Below are positions 1 through 9,184 of a DNA stretch of 29,461 nt, piece by piece (the first letter of the stretch is position 1; every line of letters starts with the position of its first letter). Both the position numbers and the translations under genes were made by a program. The stretch is from contig CM044525.1 of assembly GCA_024364805.1 (NCBI GenBank), positions 21,406,431 to 21,435,891 on the forward strand. Reading direction: 5' to 3'. The stretch is from Euprymna scolopes (lineage: Eukaryota; Mollusca; Cephalopoda; Sepiida; Sepiolidae). A model generated the notes under the pieces. It searched no databases, had not been told where the DNA came from, and saw only the letters and a list, made by a program, of their open reading frames with translations.

Positions 1-477
1 AAAAAAAAAAAAAAAAAGTCAATTTATCTTTTGTAATCACTGCATTAGTTTTCTTCCAAGAATTTATGCTAATTCTTATTGTAGGGATCATTAGTTGTTT
101 ACCATGAAAAACTGTTTTGAGAATTTAAAAACAAAACAGTATTCTATATCATGGCACCCCAGCAGTACTGATCACAAACACTACCTCTTTCAAAAGACAT
201 GAACAAAAACTTTCAGAATATTGGATCTAGTTTTTGCTCCAGATTAATTTTTTGCTAATCTGTTGATGTTATTAAAAATGTCTTCCTTACCTGTGTTGTT
301 CATCTTTGCAGAAGAAAAAAAAAACAAATGTTTGTTATATAGAAAATTACTATATTTTATGGAGTTTGCAGGAATCCATTATACCACTTATTACTCACCC
401 CTCTGGTTGTTTAGATTTTTATTTATTTCTATCGTTATTCACTTTATAATATTTTTGTACTTATTTTCATTTCATTT
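1..477. other. AT-rich stretch, no gene seen
   Basis: The stretch opens with a 17-base A run and continues as AT-rich sequence. A reading frame opens at 263 on the plus strand, but its second half is simple repeat and tail of the neighbouring family A copy, so I read it as chance. No splice-flanked exon or recognisable repeat stands out. Confidence 0.5.
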
Positions 478-503
478 AATCTATAAATATAAAAGCGAAA
501 ATG

Positions 504-541
<38 letters not shown>

Positions 542-1063
542 CATGCATGTATATGTGTGTGTGCACTTTTTCTGTATGTCTGCAAAAGGCTTTTTCGTTG
601 GCCTTCTGGGTCGGCTCGCTCCTTCTTAAAACTTTTTATATTACGTCCAAATCATAATAACTACGACTTAAGAATGGGGGTCGCGGCTATCTTTAATTTG
701 CCAGAGTTTTACCAGCTATTTTCGATTGCCACGTCTTCGAAAAGCGAATGATGGGGCGGGAGAAACAGTAACTGGCTTGCAGCACAAAACTAGGTCAAAC
801 ATCACGCCACTTAACTTCCTCACACCTGTATATTTCACTTAACACGCTTATCAATTCCTCTCCCCTCATGACCGAGATGGTTAGGTGCCTGGATTTTTTT
901 CCCTTTTGTTTCCCTTTTCGCGTCAAAACTTCGGGGTTCAATCCTACCTTCCTACTAAAACTTTCTTTTTCTTTTACACCTCCAAATACCCGGCCAACGT
1001 TTTTTTTTTAAACACACACACCTCCAAACACCTAGGCAACGCCGGGTACCCCCGCTAGTTTAA
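478..1063 (-). repeat. Family A composite repeat, copy A1
   Basis: Read on the minus strand this copy starts with the head ACTAGCGGGGGTACCCGGCG at about 1063 and ends at about 478 in a (CA)n tract followed by TTTTCGCTTTTATATTTATAG. The same head and tail flank copy A3 at 1664-2272. In the middle, on the plus strand, lies a tRNA-like pol III module: an A-box-like TGGTTAGGTGC at 878-888 and a B-box GGTTCAATCC at 935-944, preceded by CATGACCGAGATGG, which resembles a Ser/Leu tRNA 5' half. The module is antisense to the element. No protein is evident. The family name is mine; I cannot tie it to a library entry. Confidence 0.7.
502..548. repeat. (TG)n then (TATG)n microsatellite
   Basis: A TG dinucleotide run passes into TATG repeats. 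It occupies the tail region of family A copy A1, where A3 has (AC)-rich sequence, so the microsatellite probably grew from the element tail. Confidence 0.9.
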
Positions 1064-1440
1064 TAAATAAAAGGAAAAATGTGTGTGTGTGTTGCAAAAA
1101 CATCCGACAGACGCGTTGGAATGTGACAAAATTGTATTGTTTCAAAGATCGATATCTCGGATGAAAAATATCGAAAAATTGACCAAAAAGATTAATTCTT
1201 TCACCCTCAACTGGACCATTATCTACATGGAGGGGTCAATTTTTACCATCGACATTTTTGCAAGTCATTCAAGCCTAGCGTGAACGACGTCGAATAAAAC
1301 ACATGATTTCAAACACCCATGACGTCACAATCGCAGAGCCGCATCGATAAGACCATTTGCTTTTATAACCTCCTTTTCCTCTTGTGTATTACAGGTTCGA
1401 GCCTGGCTACTACTCCTATTTCTTTTTGTGCTCGCACAGG
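1064..1440 (-). repeat. Family A composite repeat, copy A2 (head missing)
   Basis: This copy abuts A1 head-to-tail on the minus strand. Its tail side is at 1064. It shares with A3, A4 and A5 the block around 1140-1240 that reads, on the minus strand, as a CAATTTTTCGATATTTTTCATC-type core next to a GTTGAGGGTGAAAG segment. A plus-strand B-box GGTTCGAGCC sits at 1394-1403, again antisense to the element. The head motif is not found, so the copy is truncated near 1440. A palindromic CRE (TGACGTCA) lies at 1320-1327. The 66-residue frame at 1083-1283 is part of the repeat, not a host gene. Confidence 0.65.
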
Positions 1441-1629
1441 TACTCACTGCTATTTTGAGTTGTTTTAATTCATTCCTTTTTTTTTTGTTAGCATTTTGGT
1501 TGCTCAACCAACCACCTTATACACACTTCGACACATCCAAGCAACCAGTAATATATAAAATTATATATATTTTTGGTAGACACATATTGTTTCATTGGAT
1601 GTACTTCTAGGAAACTAAACTCTACTGCC

Positions 1630-1631
<2 letters not shown>

Positions 1632-1660
<29 letters not shown>
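1632..1660. repeat. (TA)n microsatellite
   Basis: A pure TA run immediately precedes the head of family A copy A3. Confidence 0.9.
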
Positions 1661-1663
<3 letters not shown>

Positions 1664-1664
<1 letters not shown>

Positions 1665-2272
1665 GCACTAGCGGGGGTACCCGTCATTGCCCGGGTGTTT
1701 GGGGGGGGGTATGTAAGAGAGGGTGACCCTGTTTTAATATTATAAAAGAAAATGATGTTAAGAAAAATTGGAAAAACCAAAACAAAGCAAAACAGCGAAC
1801 AAACAAAAAAAAGAAAAAAAAAAAAGGTGTAAAAGAGGAAAAGAAGTTTAGGTAGAAAGACAGGCTCGAACCCGAAGCATCGAGGCTAAGGCAAAAAAAA
1901 AAAAATGCCCAACACGTTACCCCTACGCCAAAGAGACATACACTTAATAACGGATAAAATTAAATCTTTAAAAACACTTGCAGGTGGTTTAAACAAACGT
2001 CAACATTTTCTAGGTCAAACATGACATCATTGTCGTAGTAGAAGGATGAGAGAAAATGAAGGAACGATTTTTTTCAGCACCATCCTTGTAGAAAAGGGCC
2101 CAGTTTAGGGTAAAGGAATTAATGCTTTTGACCAATTTTTCGATATTTTTCATCCTAGATGTCGGGCTTCAAAAGGATACCAAGCTCATGAAAATCCGTC
2201 GCCTCTGTCGAAAGTTTTTGCGAGATATACAAACACATACACAAACATTTTCGCTTTTATATATATAGATAT
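1664..2272 (+). repeat. Family A composite repeat, copy A3
   Basis: This is the most complete copy at both ends: head GCACTAGCGGGGGTACCCGT at 1665, then a GCCCGGGTGTTTGG box, and a tail with CGAAAGTTTTTGCGAGATA followed by ACAAACACATACACAAAC and TTTTCGCTTTTATATATATAG. An antisense B-box (GGCTCGAACC, reverse complement GGTTCGAGCC) is at 1863-1872. The internal block at 2095-2160 (AGTTTAGGGTAAAGGAATTAA and CAATTTTTCGATATTTTTCAT) is shared with A2, A4 and A5. Confidence 0.75.
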
Positions 2273-2475
2273 ACACACACACATACACACACAATCTCTA
2301 GAAAAAATGGAAAAATGTACTCACACCTTTATGAACACAGAATGGAATGGAATAGCATCGAATGCAGAAGATAAATATAATTGAAGAATTATGTTCACAA
2401 ATGTTTCAAATTGATGACTATTATTACCCAAACAACGTTCATACCAGTTAAAGAGTACATTTTTTTAGATACCAT

Positions 2476-2582
2476 ATATATATATATATATATACCATGA
2501 CAGCAAACAAAGTCTTGGACATCCGGTTTGTTGCCTGTCATGGCTCTTGTGAGCTGCGACGTTGTTTGGCTGTAGAAATAAT

Positions 2583-2642
<60 letters not shown>
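2476..2642. repeat. Two (TA)n tracts with a hairpin between them
   Basis: TA runs occupy about 2476-2494 and 2582-2642. Between them, 2495-2511 and 2527-2543 form an imperfect inverted repeat (CCATGACAGCAAACAAA against TTTGTTGCCTGTCATGG, 15 of 17 paired) with a 15-base loop. TA tracts on both sides would favour cruciform extrusion, but no function can be claimed. Confidence 0.7.
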
Positions 2643-2643
<1 letters not shown>

Positions 2644-2647
<4 letters not shown>

Positions 2648-3037
2648 AGTTAAGTTACCTCTGCATTCCTGTGCCACATGCAGACCAAACCATGAAAATG
2701 AACCGAGATATTAAGTTAGAGACTTCAAAGGAAACTTTAGATTCGGCACAAGTGAATTTCTTGCATTTCTAAATACACATTCGTCGTCCATGTTGCACGA
2801 GCATATGACCTGATGTCTGCATCCCATACAACACAAACTTGCTTCTGTAGATATATAGCCATTCTGAATAACCTCGTCTTGGGAGTAGAATTTACTACAT
2901 TATGACTAAAACTCAAAATGAAAAATGAATATACATAAATGAACTGAAATTTATCAGACATGATGTTCTCAGACTCTTCTCTAAATAATAATATTATGGC
3001 GTGTGGTCTTCAGAATTGTCTGATCTATTCCCGGCTT
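2644..3037. other. No recognised feature
   Basis: Mixed AT-rich sequence. A minus-strand frame at 2737-2961 shows no family signature, and I see no repeat shared with the rest of the window. Confidence 0.5.
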
Positions 3038-3061
3038 TTTTTTTTTTTTTTTTTTTTTTTT

Positions 3062-3364
3062 ACATGGGAGTAAGTACTTATCAAGGCCTGAAGGACACTC
3101 AAGGGGAGGATAAGGGTTAATTGAGTGTACGATAGTCACTGAGACAAGAATGTATTAATAGTGGTGGAAATGGGATAGAAAGGGATTATTTAGGAGGGGT
3201 AACAAAAACTTGTTTACATTGGCCTTGAAGACGACTATATTGTAGTCAGCTGGAAAGCAAGCCAGTGGAACAAAGTTCTACAGGCGTGCAGTTTTAGGAA
3301 TTTTAGGGGTGGGTAAGGAAACAAACTTTGTTCATATATTTTACGTTTAGATTAGGTACAGCTC
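3062..3364 (-). repeat. LINE family C, 3' end fragment (copy C1)
   Basis: This is the 3' end of a non-LTR retrotransposon on the minus strand. A T run at 3038-3061 corresponds to its poly(A) tail. On the minus strand the reading frame near 3300-3210 gives ..TARL*NFVPLACFPADYN followed by IVVFKANVNKFLL. This is the same C-terminal signature (RTARLWNSLP..CFPADYN..FKSNINKFL) as copy C5. One in-frame stop replaces the conserved W. The 3' UTR block with TATCAAGGCC..GAGGATAAGGGTTAAT is shared by all C copies. The fragment ends at a snap-back hairpin. Confidence 0.85.
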
Positions 3365-3387
3365 AACGAGCTGTGCCTAAATCTAAA
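3346..3387. repeat. Snap-back hairpin at the LINE C1 break
   Basis: TTTAGATTAGGTACAGCTC at 3346-3364 faces GAGCTGTGCCTAAATCTAAA at 3368-3387 across a 3-base loop. The left arm is LINE C sequence (compare TTTAGGTTTAGGCACAGAT in C5). The right arm is its inverted copy, not a continuation of the LINE. Confidence 0.8.
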
Positions 3388-3429
3388 GTCTATTGGTCTT
3401 CACAAATTTTCTGTTTTAATACCTCATTG

Positions 3430-4180
3430 TAATACAATTTTAAAGTCTCATTGATCAAAGATAAATGAAAATTAAAAAAGGAAAAAAATAGTTTTCATAA
3501 AAAATAATTATAATTAATAATTAATGTATATGAAGAAAGTAAAAGTAAACTACGGATTTCACATGATTTTTTGATAGTGTAGATTTTAGCGGCTCAAATT
3601 CATTTTTCAGTTTGAAACACTAACGGAGTTTAACAGTCACAAGCAAATTAATTGTTTTCATTTTAGGAGAACAAAGCCTCCCACCGCCCGTATTAAGAAT
3701 AGCTTTATAAATTTGACTGGGAATGTTAAACTGCAGAAGTGCCAATTGATTATTATTCTTAAATTGTACTTTTTTCCTATGAAACAAATTTCCAATTTAC
3801 TTTTTAAGGTGTTTAAAAATGAAACAAATTCAGTGTTTTAAGCGCCGTTGATCATGTTGTCTAAAAATATATATTTAACTAAAACGTATTTACGACCTTT
3901 TTTTCTTCTTCTAAATAAATCATTGTATCACTTTTCATCTGGTTTACAAAGAAACTGAAATGCATTATGATGAATTTAATCTTGTAATAAAATTTTAATT
4001 TACTACTTTTTTTTATTAGTAAAAAAATTGTAAAAAAATAAATTTTCTTAAAAATTAATTATAATTAATATACGTAAAGAAAGAACAGATAGACCGTTTA
4101 TTCGTCATTATTTTTCGATGATGTAGCTTTCAGCTTCCCAAATTCGGGTTTCAATTTGGTACAGTGCTGTTACCAAAGTT
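3430..4180. repeat. Diverged direct duplication, offset about 551 bp
   Basis: Two AT-rich segments, about 3430-3630 and 3985-4180, align in order. Each holds AATTATAATTAAT (3506-3518 and 4057-4069), then TAAAGAAAG-like sequence, then a TTTTTNGATNNTGTAG block, then TTCAGTTTGAAAC or TTCAATTTGGTAC. The intervening part (about 3640-3980) holds nothing I recognise. The repeat type is unknown. Confidence 0.55.
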
Positions 4181-4199
4181 CCCAGCTTACCTTCGCCAC

Positions 4200-4490
4200 T
4201 GAATGAGTGTATCAGGTCACGTGGCTTGCGCAGCACAACACAAATGTTCATGGACACGCTGATAACAAAGGATTAGTGCAGACGATTGCCACAACACCAA
4301 GTAACCAACAAGCTTCAGGGTTTATACTCGGAATTTCCCTTCTCCTAAACTGATAGTCCCTCCCGATTTCAATTATAGCTGAGAGGAGTTGGATTCATAC
4401 CTTTCCCAAGGATATTAGTTTAATTGATACTACAGTTCAATCGGGATTTGAATTTGACACCCGAATTCGTTATCTTAATGCTGAACTATC
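4200..4490. other. Unassigned; possible degenerate minus-strand tRNA-like module
   Basis: The segment near 4430-4480 reads on the minus strand as an ATTCAAATCCC B-box-like stretch, and ends in TTAATGCTGAACTATC directly before a (TA)n tract (4491-4515). This could be a decayed SINE head, but the A-box is not convincing. Confidence 0.25.
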
Positions 4491-4609
4491 ATATATATAT
4501 ATATATATATATATAACGTACACACAAACTACTAATAAGAGTAATACTATCAAATCCAATTTTAATCTCCAAAGCCTATGTAATCCGCTCAGATAAATTA
4601 TTAGGTAGA

Positions 4610-4800
4610 CAAGTGTCCACAATTAATTAGCATATCTATTTATGTAAAGTTAGGTATTTGTATACATGTTCATGTATTACTATCTACAGGATTCACTCCT
4701 AAACTAATTAACTGATTACTATGAATTTTGGAACGCAGCTACTAGGCACCAGGGTGGTTAATGTGGATGATATTTAGTTTAATGCAAGCTATATTTAACT
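4610..4800 (+). repeat. Unassigned repeat-like segment
   Basis: The phrase TGATTACTATGAATTTTGGA followed by ACGCAGCTACTAGGCACCAGG has the look of the short 3' blocks found in many invertebrate non-autonomous retroelements. No second copy lies in the window, so the assignment is weak. Confidence 0.3.
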
Positions 4801-5092
4801 TAATTTAAAAGTTCTTCATATTCCTGACTAATCCGACAAGTGCAAAATCCTATCCCTTCACTGTTGAGGTCCCTAGATGCTAGAAAGACTTTAATAGTTT
4901 CTTCCCCACAGTCTGCTAGACTTTGGAATTCCCTCCCTGTTCCTTGCTTCTCTGACTGCACTGACACATAGAAGTTTAAATGCATCATGGAGAAACATAT
5001 TGTGGCTCAACTCCACACACATTTCTCTGTAGACATGATTTTTCACATCCAATTGTCAATACACTTTGTTTGGGAGTGAAAAAGACTAAAAT
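4800..5092 (+). repeat. LINE family D, 3' end fragment (copy D1)
   Basis: Plus-strand translation near 4905-4990 contains SARLWNSLPVPCFSDCTDT, then a stop, then KFKCIMEKHIVAQL. This is the degenerate C-terminus of a LINE reverse transcriptase polyprotein. It matches copies D2 and D3 (RTARLWNSLPGSCF..FKCNVNRHLAAQL). The 3' UTR ends with CTTTGTTTGGGAGTGAAAAAG, like CCTTGTTTGGCGTGAAAATG in D2. The 3' end carries the left half of a 17-bp target-site duplication. Confidence 0.8.
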
Positions 5093-5447
5093 AAAAGTTT
5101 TTGTTTTTATTTGATAGTCACCATTTATCCAGGCCAGGAGACCACTCGAGGATAAGGGTTAATGAGTGTTAGGTAGATGGCGAGACAACATAATCAGTAA
5201 TCGTGAAACTTAGCCAGGGTTTTTATTTTTATTTTTATTTTTTTTACTTGGCAGTCACCAGTTATCAAGGCCCGAAGGCCACTCGAGGATAAGGGTTAAT
5301 GAATGTAAGGTGGCAGTGTAGTAATTGTTAATGGTGTAAATTGGATAGAATTTGATTATTTATGAGGGCAGCTCAACAAAAACTTGTTTATATTGGACTT
5401 GAAGGCTACCATATTGTATTCACCCGGGAAGCAGGTCAACAGAAAAG
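5093..5447 (-). mobile_element. LINE C insertion (two 3' ends, C2 and C3) inside the D1 3' end
   Basis: GTGAAAAAGACTAAAAT occurs exactly at 5076-5092 and again at 5448-5464, so the 355 bases between are an insertion with a 17-bp target-site duplication. The insert contains T-rich sequence, a short LINE C 3' UTR piece (about 5111-5216, with GAGGATAAGGGTTAAT), another T-rich run (about 5218-5247) and a longer C piece to 5447, all minus strand. The second piece probably reflects nesting or a tandem 3' end. Confidence 0.75.
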
Positions 5448-5483
5448 GTGAAAAAGACTAAAATCAAGATCTTTTAGTCTGTA

Positions 5484-6225
5484 CTTGAGAATCACCACTT
5501 ATCAAGGCCAGCGGACGACTCGAGGATAAGGGTTAATGAGTGAAAGGTAGATGGTGAGACAAAGCCATAATGACAAGAAATGGTAGAACTTTGGTACGGC
5601 TTAATTATTTAAGAGGGTGGTTCAACAAGATTTACATTGAACTTGAAAACTTCCATGTTATAGTTAGCCAGGAAGCAAACCAACAGTATTTTATTCCATA
5701 GACAGACAGTTCTAGGAAAAACCCAACTCATTGAATTTTTGTTTGGTTTTAGGCACAGATCGAGGGTGAAGAAAATTGTTGACGGTTGTTATAGCTAGAT
5801 AAGTATTTGTCATGAACGTTTTAAAAGGAAGGACCATAGATTGGAGCTCAGTCAAGCACATACCATAAAAGTAATGATAGATCAGAGATAGAATCGCAAT
5901 GTCTCTTCTGTGAGAAAAAGTAAATAGAGAGGCGAAAAAGTCCACCACCCCCAACTAAATTTCAAAGACGATTTTGCACGCTGTCAAGGTGGGAAAGTAC
6001 ACTCTTAGGAACTCTTCCCCAGATGTGGCAATCTCCATCTTGGGATATATTTGACTCTTGCACAGGTAGAGGATTGTGTCGGAAGTAAGATACTTTCTGG
6101 AGCGATAGAATGATCCCACCATTTTTGCAGTGATTTTGGCGTTGAATCTGATGTAGATCTTCCATTTCAGGTCAGAAGTGACAGACAATCCCAAAAGTTT
6201 GTAGAAACGAAAGCCATACATTTAG
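5484..6225 (-). repeat. LINE family C, reverse transcriptase C-terminal third (copy C4)
   Basis: This is the longest LINE C fragment. Minus-strand translation from 6221 gives LLGLSVTSDLKWKIYI, then GSFYRSRKYLTSDTILYLCK and SQIYPKME, the thumb/connection region of LINE reverse transcriptases. From about 5950 it gives FSHRRDIAILSLIYHYFYG and NNFLHPRSVPKTK, the usual segment before the RTARLWNSLP block. The two open stretches (6221-5955 and 5954-5712) are separated by a frame change near 5955. The 3' UTR with GAGGATAAGGGTTAAT lies at about 5520-5545. The catalytic palm domain is absent, so it is a dead 5'-truncated copy. Confidence 0.9.
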
Positions 6226-6539
6226 CTGTGAAAATGAGGGCTTACCGTTCAAATGACCTAGGTGTGCGTGTGTGCTTTGTCATCGCTGCGAAGCTAGGAT
6301 AAGAAAAGAATTCCAAGATGGCGCCGACAGCATTTTGTAATGGTATGATCTCTGAAACTCTTGCAAAATCTCGTGCATATATGCAAATCAGTTGGTTTTC
6401 GACAACTATAAATTCAGGTCGTTTTGGAAGGCAAGCAGTAAGGAAAGAACGGCCGGTTGGTAATTGTGTATGCTGGATCGTGTTGGTGGTGTGTCACCAT
6501 GTCTGTGTGTGTACTGATCGAACCGCTTTCCTGTCCTTT
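6226..6539 (+). other. Unassigned segment with CCAAGATGGCGCCGACAG
   Basis: This segment is more GC-rich than its surroundings. A plus-strand frame begins ATGGCGCCGACAGC at 6318 and runs 90 codons, but its 3' third is the 35-bp minisatellite and it has no recognisable domain. AAGATGGCG is a YY1-like core, so it may be an element promoter or 5' end. I do not call it a gene. Confidence 0.35.
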
Positions 6540-6715
6540 GCACATTGGACTTTGAATTGGTTTACATTGGACTTGCACTTTGGACTTTGAATTGGTTTAC
6601 ATTGGACTTGCACATTGGACTTTGAATTGGTTTACATTGGACTTGCACATTGGACTTTGAATTTGTTTGGATTGGACTTTGGACTTTGAATTGGTTTACA
6701 TTGGACTTCAACTTC
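6540..6715 (+). repeat. 35-bp minisatellite, about five units
   Basis: The unit TTGGACTTTGAATTGGTTTA + CATTGGACTTGCACA starts at 6545, 6580, 6615, 6650 and (29 bases later) 6679. The first four starts are spaced exactly 35 bases. It lies next to the 3' end of LINE E. Confidence 0.9.
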
Positions 6716-6726
6716 AGATACCTGAA

Positions 6727-7080
6727 CTATCTACTTGGGCTCCTTGCCTGGACTAATATGACTTTCTCTCTCCAGATTTCTCTATCTTCCATCAGCTGCC
6801 TCAGATCTTCAGAATCACAGTTAGCATCCTGTGCAATTTGCTGGATGTACGTGAATCATGGTCATCCTATGCTTGTGTGCTTGTGCCGTGGAGTCCACAG
6901 CAATACATTTCTCACCAGCTCTTACTTGCTCCTCTGGCAGTGATCATCAAATCGTAGACATCGCTCCTTGATTGTAGTGGATATGGCAGATAGGTTTCCA
7001 TAAAGTTGCTGCTTTGTGGGATGATCTTGCCAAGATATATTTAACACTTCGTAGCATATGGAGTTTAATGTGAAGTTCTT
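6727..7080 (-). repeat. LINE family E, C-terminal fragment of the polyprotein
   Basis: One minus-strand frame reads LNISWQDHPTKQQLYGNL, SAISTTIKERCLRFDDHCQR, a stop, ELVRNVLLWTPRHKHTSIG, two stops, FTYIQQIAQDANCDSEDLRQ, LMEDREIWREKVILVQARS and a final stop at 6727. The order 'LYGxLP..I..RRLRFAGHC..(R)..LLWxPxHG..GRPxxTYI..L..D...ED...ME(D/N)RxxWR' is the known C-terminus of a widespread LINE reverse transcriptase group. Three internal stops in about 115 codons show it is dead. I cannot place the clade from this part alone. Confidence 0.85.
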
Positions 7081-7089
7081 AGTGAAGAG

Positions 7090-7770
7090 TTTGGCTTTGT
7101 CTGGTGCTGAATGTTGAAACCTTCAATTAAGCGTTATTTGTCTTTTGTGTCCATATATTTGCAAAGATTAATGCCACTTCTTTAAAAAGGCAGAAGTAAT
7201 TCCTGGGAAAATAATCTTATGACAATAGAACTGATACTACTATCTCATACCCATTAAAAGGTAATACAATAAAAGATTAAATCATTTTTTTGTCTTTATC
7301 TTGATAGGGTTCATACAGGCTTTTAATGCCCATGTTCATGGACTTTTCAAGGCCGTCTACAGACAAAATTCAAGTTTTCAAAACAAAATTTAATATATAG
7401 ACAATGATATAACAAACCAAAAAAAAAAAAAAACTTAATTGACAACAAGAAAAGTCATTTTCATTTACATAGAAAACATGTAGTTTTCGGTTCTGAATAA
7501 AAATGAAAAATAGTGGGTGATCTATTATTTAGAAACAATGTAAGGATGGACAAAAGTTTTATCTCCATACTGTATGAAGCATTCCTATGTTATTCAACGG
7601 AAATGGTGATAACTAAAAAAAACTTATTTTTTTTAATGGAAATCGCTCCAGACAATGTATGAAGCCATCTGATATAAGGAGTTAAAAAAAATACCACTTC
7701 AAGGTAAAAAAACTAGTCAACTATAAATGTTATATAGATAGAAAAATAGAAAACAACAACCCCCCCCCTT
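7090..7770. other. AT-rich, nothing recognised
   Basis: The first 150 bases could be further decayed LINE E. The remainder has short homopolymer runs (A at 7418-7433, C at 7761-7769) and no repeat or exon that I can support. Confidence 0.45.
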
Positions 7771-8232
7771 GTCAAAAACATTGCTCATGGAATGTGAGGA
7801 CTAAAGGACAAAACAAGGGAAGCAAGAGTTATGAGATTGCTAAAAGTAAACAAAAGTCTACTTTCTACTCCTCATTTTATCTGATCAGGCTGAAATTTTA
7901 TATGGTTATTACTGTTATCAAAGAGCATCTGATCCACACAGGAAATTTGGAAAAATCGAAAGTTGAAATTTCAATAAAACTAGATCATCTAAGATGTGGG
8001 ACTACACTGGCTACAATATGGGCCAAGTAACAAATTACAGCTAAAAGTGTGAATTTCACCATTTCCTTGATCTTTAACGTAGATATCTCAAAATTAAATC
8101 AGTTCGAAATGAGACCATGATTGATATTTTGCCAAAGTTTGGTAACGGTTAGTCAAGCAATGTGGACACTAGGCTGTAAATAAACAAACAAACCTGACTA
8201 AAAACATAACCTCCTTGGCAGGGGTGATAACT
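7770..8232 (+). repeat. Unassigned interspersed repeat with ACATAACCTCCTTGGCAGG 3' end
   Basis: The segment ends with AAACAAACAAACCTGACTAAA followed by ACATAACCTCCTTGGCAGGGG and TGATAA. I recognise this terminal block from repeats in several animal genomes. Upstream, GCCAAAGTTTGGTAACGGTTAGTC fits the same kind of 3' module. The 78-codon plus-strand frame at 7794-8030 lies inside and looks like chance. The 5' boundary is uncertain. Confidence 0.5.
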
Positions 8233-8356
8233 TAACCCAATTTAAAATCCAACTATTATTCGTAAAATAAGCATTTATTTTACTACAAAGTTTTCAGAAT
8301 GTTTGAGAAGAGAAGAAATTATTTTGGCAGACAATAAGCTGTTATGTTAATTTATT

Positions 8357-8392
<36 letters not shown>

Positions 8393-8569
8393 ATTCCTCT
8401 AGAGAGCTTCGCCACATGATTGAGAACAGAATTCTATCTAAGCTCAGTTGTTCTACTATGTTAATACATATGTCAATTAGCACGTTATACTTAAGTGTTT
8501 GTTAAAGAGCATCTTCATGGTTTTATTTTTTTTTTTTAGAGGGATGTTTTGCTGCCCTGCATGTTAAAG

Positions 8570-8682
8570 TGTCCCATATTCCCGAATGATCACCCATTTT
8601 GTACTGGTCAGGCTCCAAGTTGCTTAACTTTCATGATCTAGTGAGAACCGGTGTCTATCAACATAATTATACCATGTGTGTT
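8570..8682 (-). repeat. 5S-rRNA-derived sequence, copy 1
   Basis: On the plus strand this reads as the reverse complement of animal 5S rRNA, much diverged: CATATTCCCGAATGATCACCC (5S: GTATTCCCAGGCGGTCTCCC), TACTGGTCAGGCTCCAAGTTG (5S: TACTAACCAGGCCCGACCCTG), CTTAACTTTCATGATCTAG (5S: CTTAGCTTCCGAGATCAGA). Divergence is too high for a functional 5S gene. Together with copy 2 it fits a 5S-headed SINE (SINE3 type). Confidence 0.75.
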
Positions 8683-8819
8683 TCCTGTAAATCAATCGAT
8701 TCAAAAGTTTGTTTTGGGCATCTCGACTGCTATCAAATAATGTTAGCAAATCAAAACCTACATGGGTTTCTATAGAGAAAAGTTTAGATAACTCCAATTT
8801 ATTTATTTTTTTTTTTCAC

Positions 8820-8870
8820 TGATCATTATGAGAATAAGCATCCAAGATGAGAATGATAGTCTGAATAATC
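8820..8870 (+). repeat. SINE 3' domain fragment
   Basis: ATTATGAGAATAAGCATCCA then AGATGAGAATGATAGTCTGA matches the tail block of the tRNA-derived SINE family (GTTGTGAGAATAACATCCAAG). Only the 3' terminus is present. The following AATAATCCCAATTATCAATC block recurs near 10163. Confidence 0.65.
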
Positions 8871-9184
8871 CCAATTATCAATCCTCATCTAAAAAATTGC
8901 GAAACGATTTTTTTATTATCATTTAAATAGTATCATTATTATACACCAACATCAGCGTTGTGAAGCTGAGTGTAAAAAAAAAAAATTTGTTTTTTAAATA
9001 CAGATTTTTTAATTTTTTATTTAGCAAATAGCAACATCTGGTTTGAGGATTTCAGTCTGTTTGAAAGTAGGTCAAAGGACAAAATATATTTTCAAAGAAA
9101 CAAAGAAGATTATTCTTAATTCCACAATATAAGCAAAACATATTAAAACCACATTTTCTAAAAAAAAAAAAAAAAAATGTTTTT

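Noticed and set aside
263-751. 162-codon plus-strand frame, longest in the window
   Set aside because: It crosses a microsatellite and the tail of family A copy A1, has no domain, and its codons follow repeat sequence.
865-945. Functional tRNA gene
   Set aside because: A-box and B-box are present but no cloverleaf closes, and the module recurs in other copies of the same repeat.
6318-6590. ATGGCGCC-started 90-codon frame as a host gene
   Set aside because: The second half is the 35-bp minisatellite and no homology or splice site supports it.
6540-6715. CRISPR-like array (35-bp periodic repeat)
   Set aside because: The units are contiguous with no unique spacers, and the host is eukaryotic.
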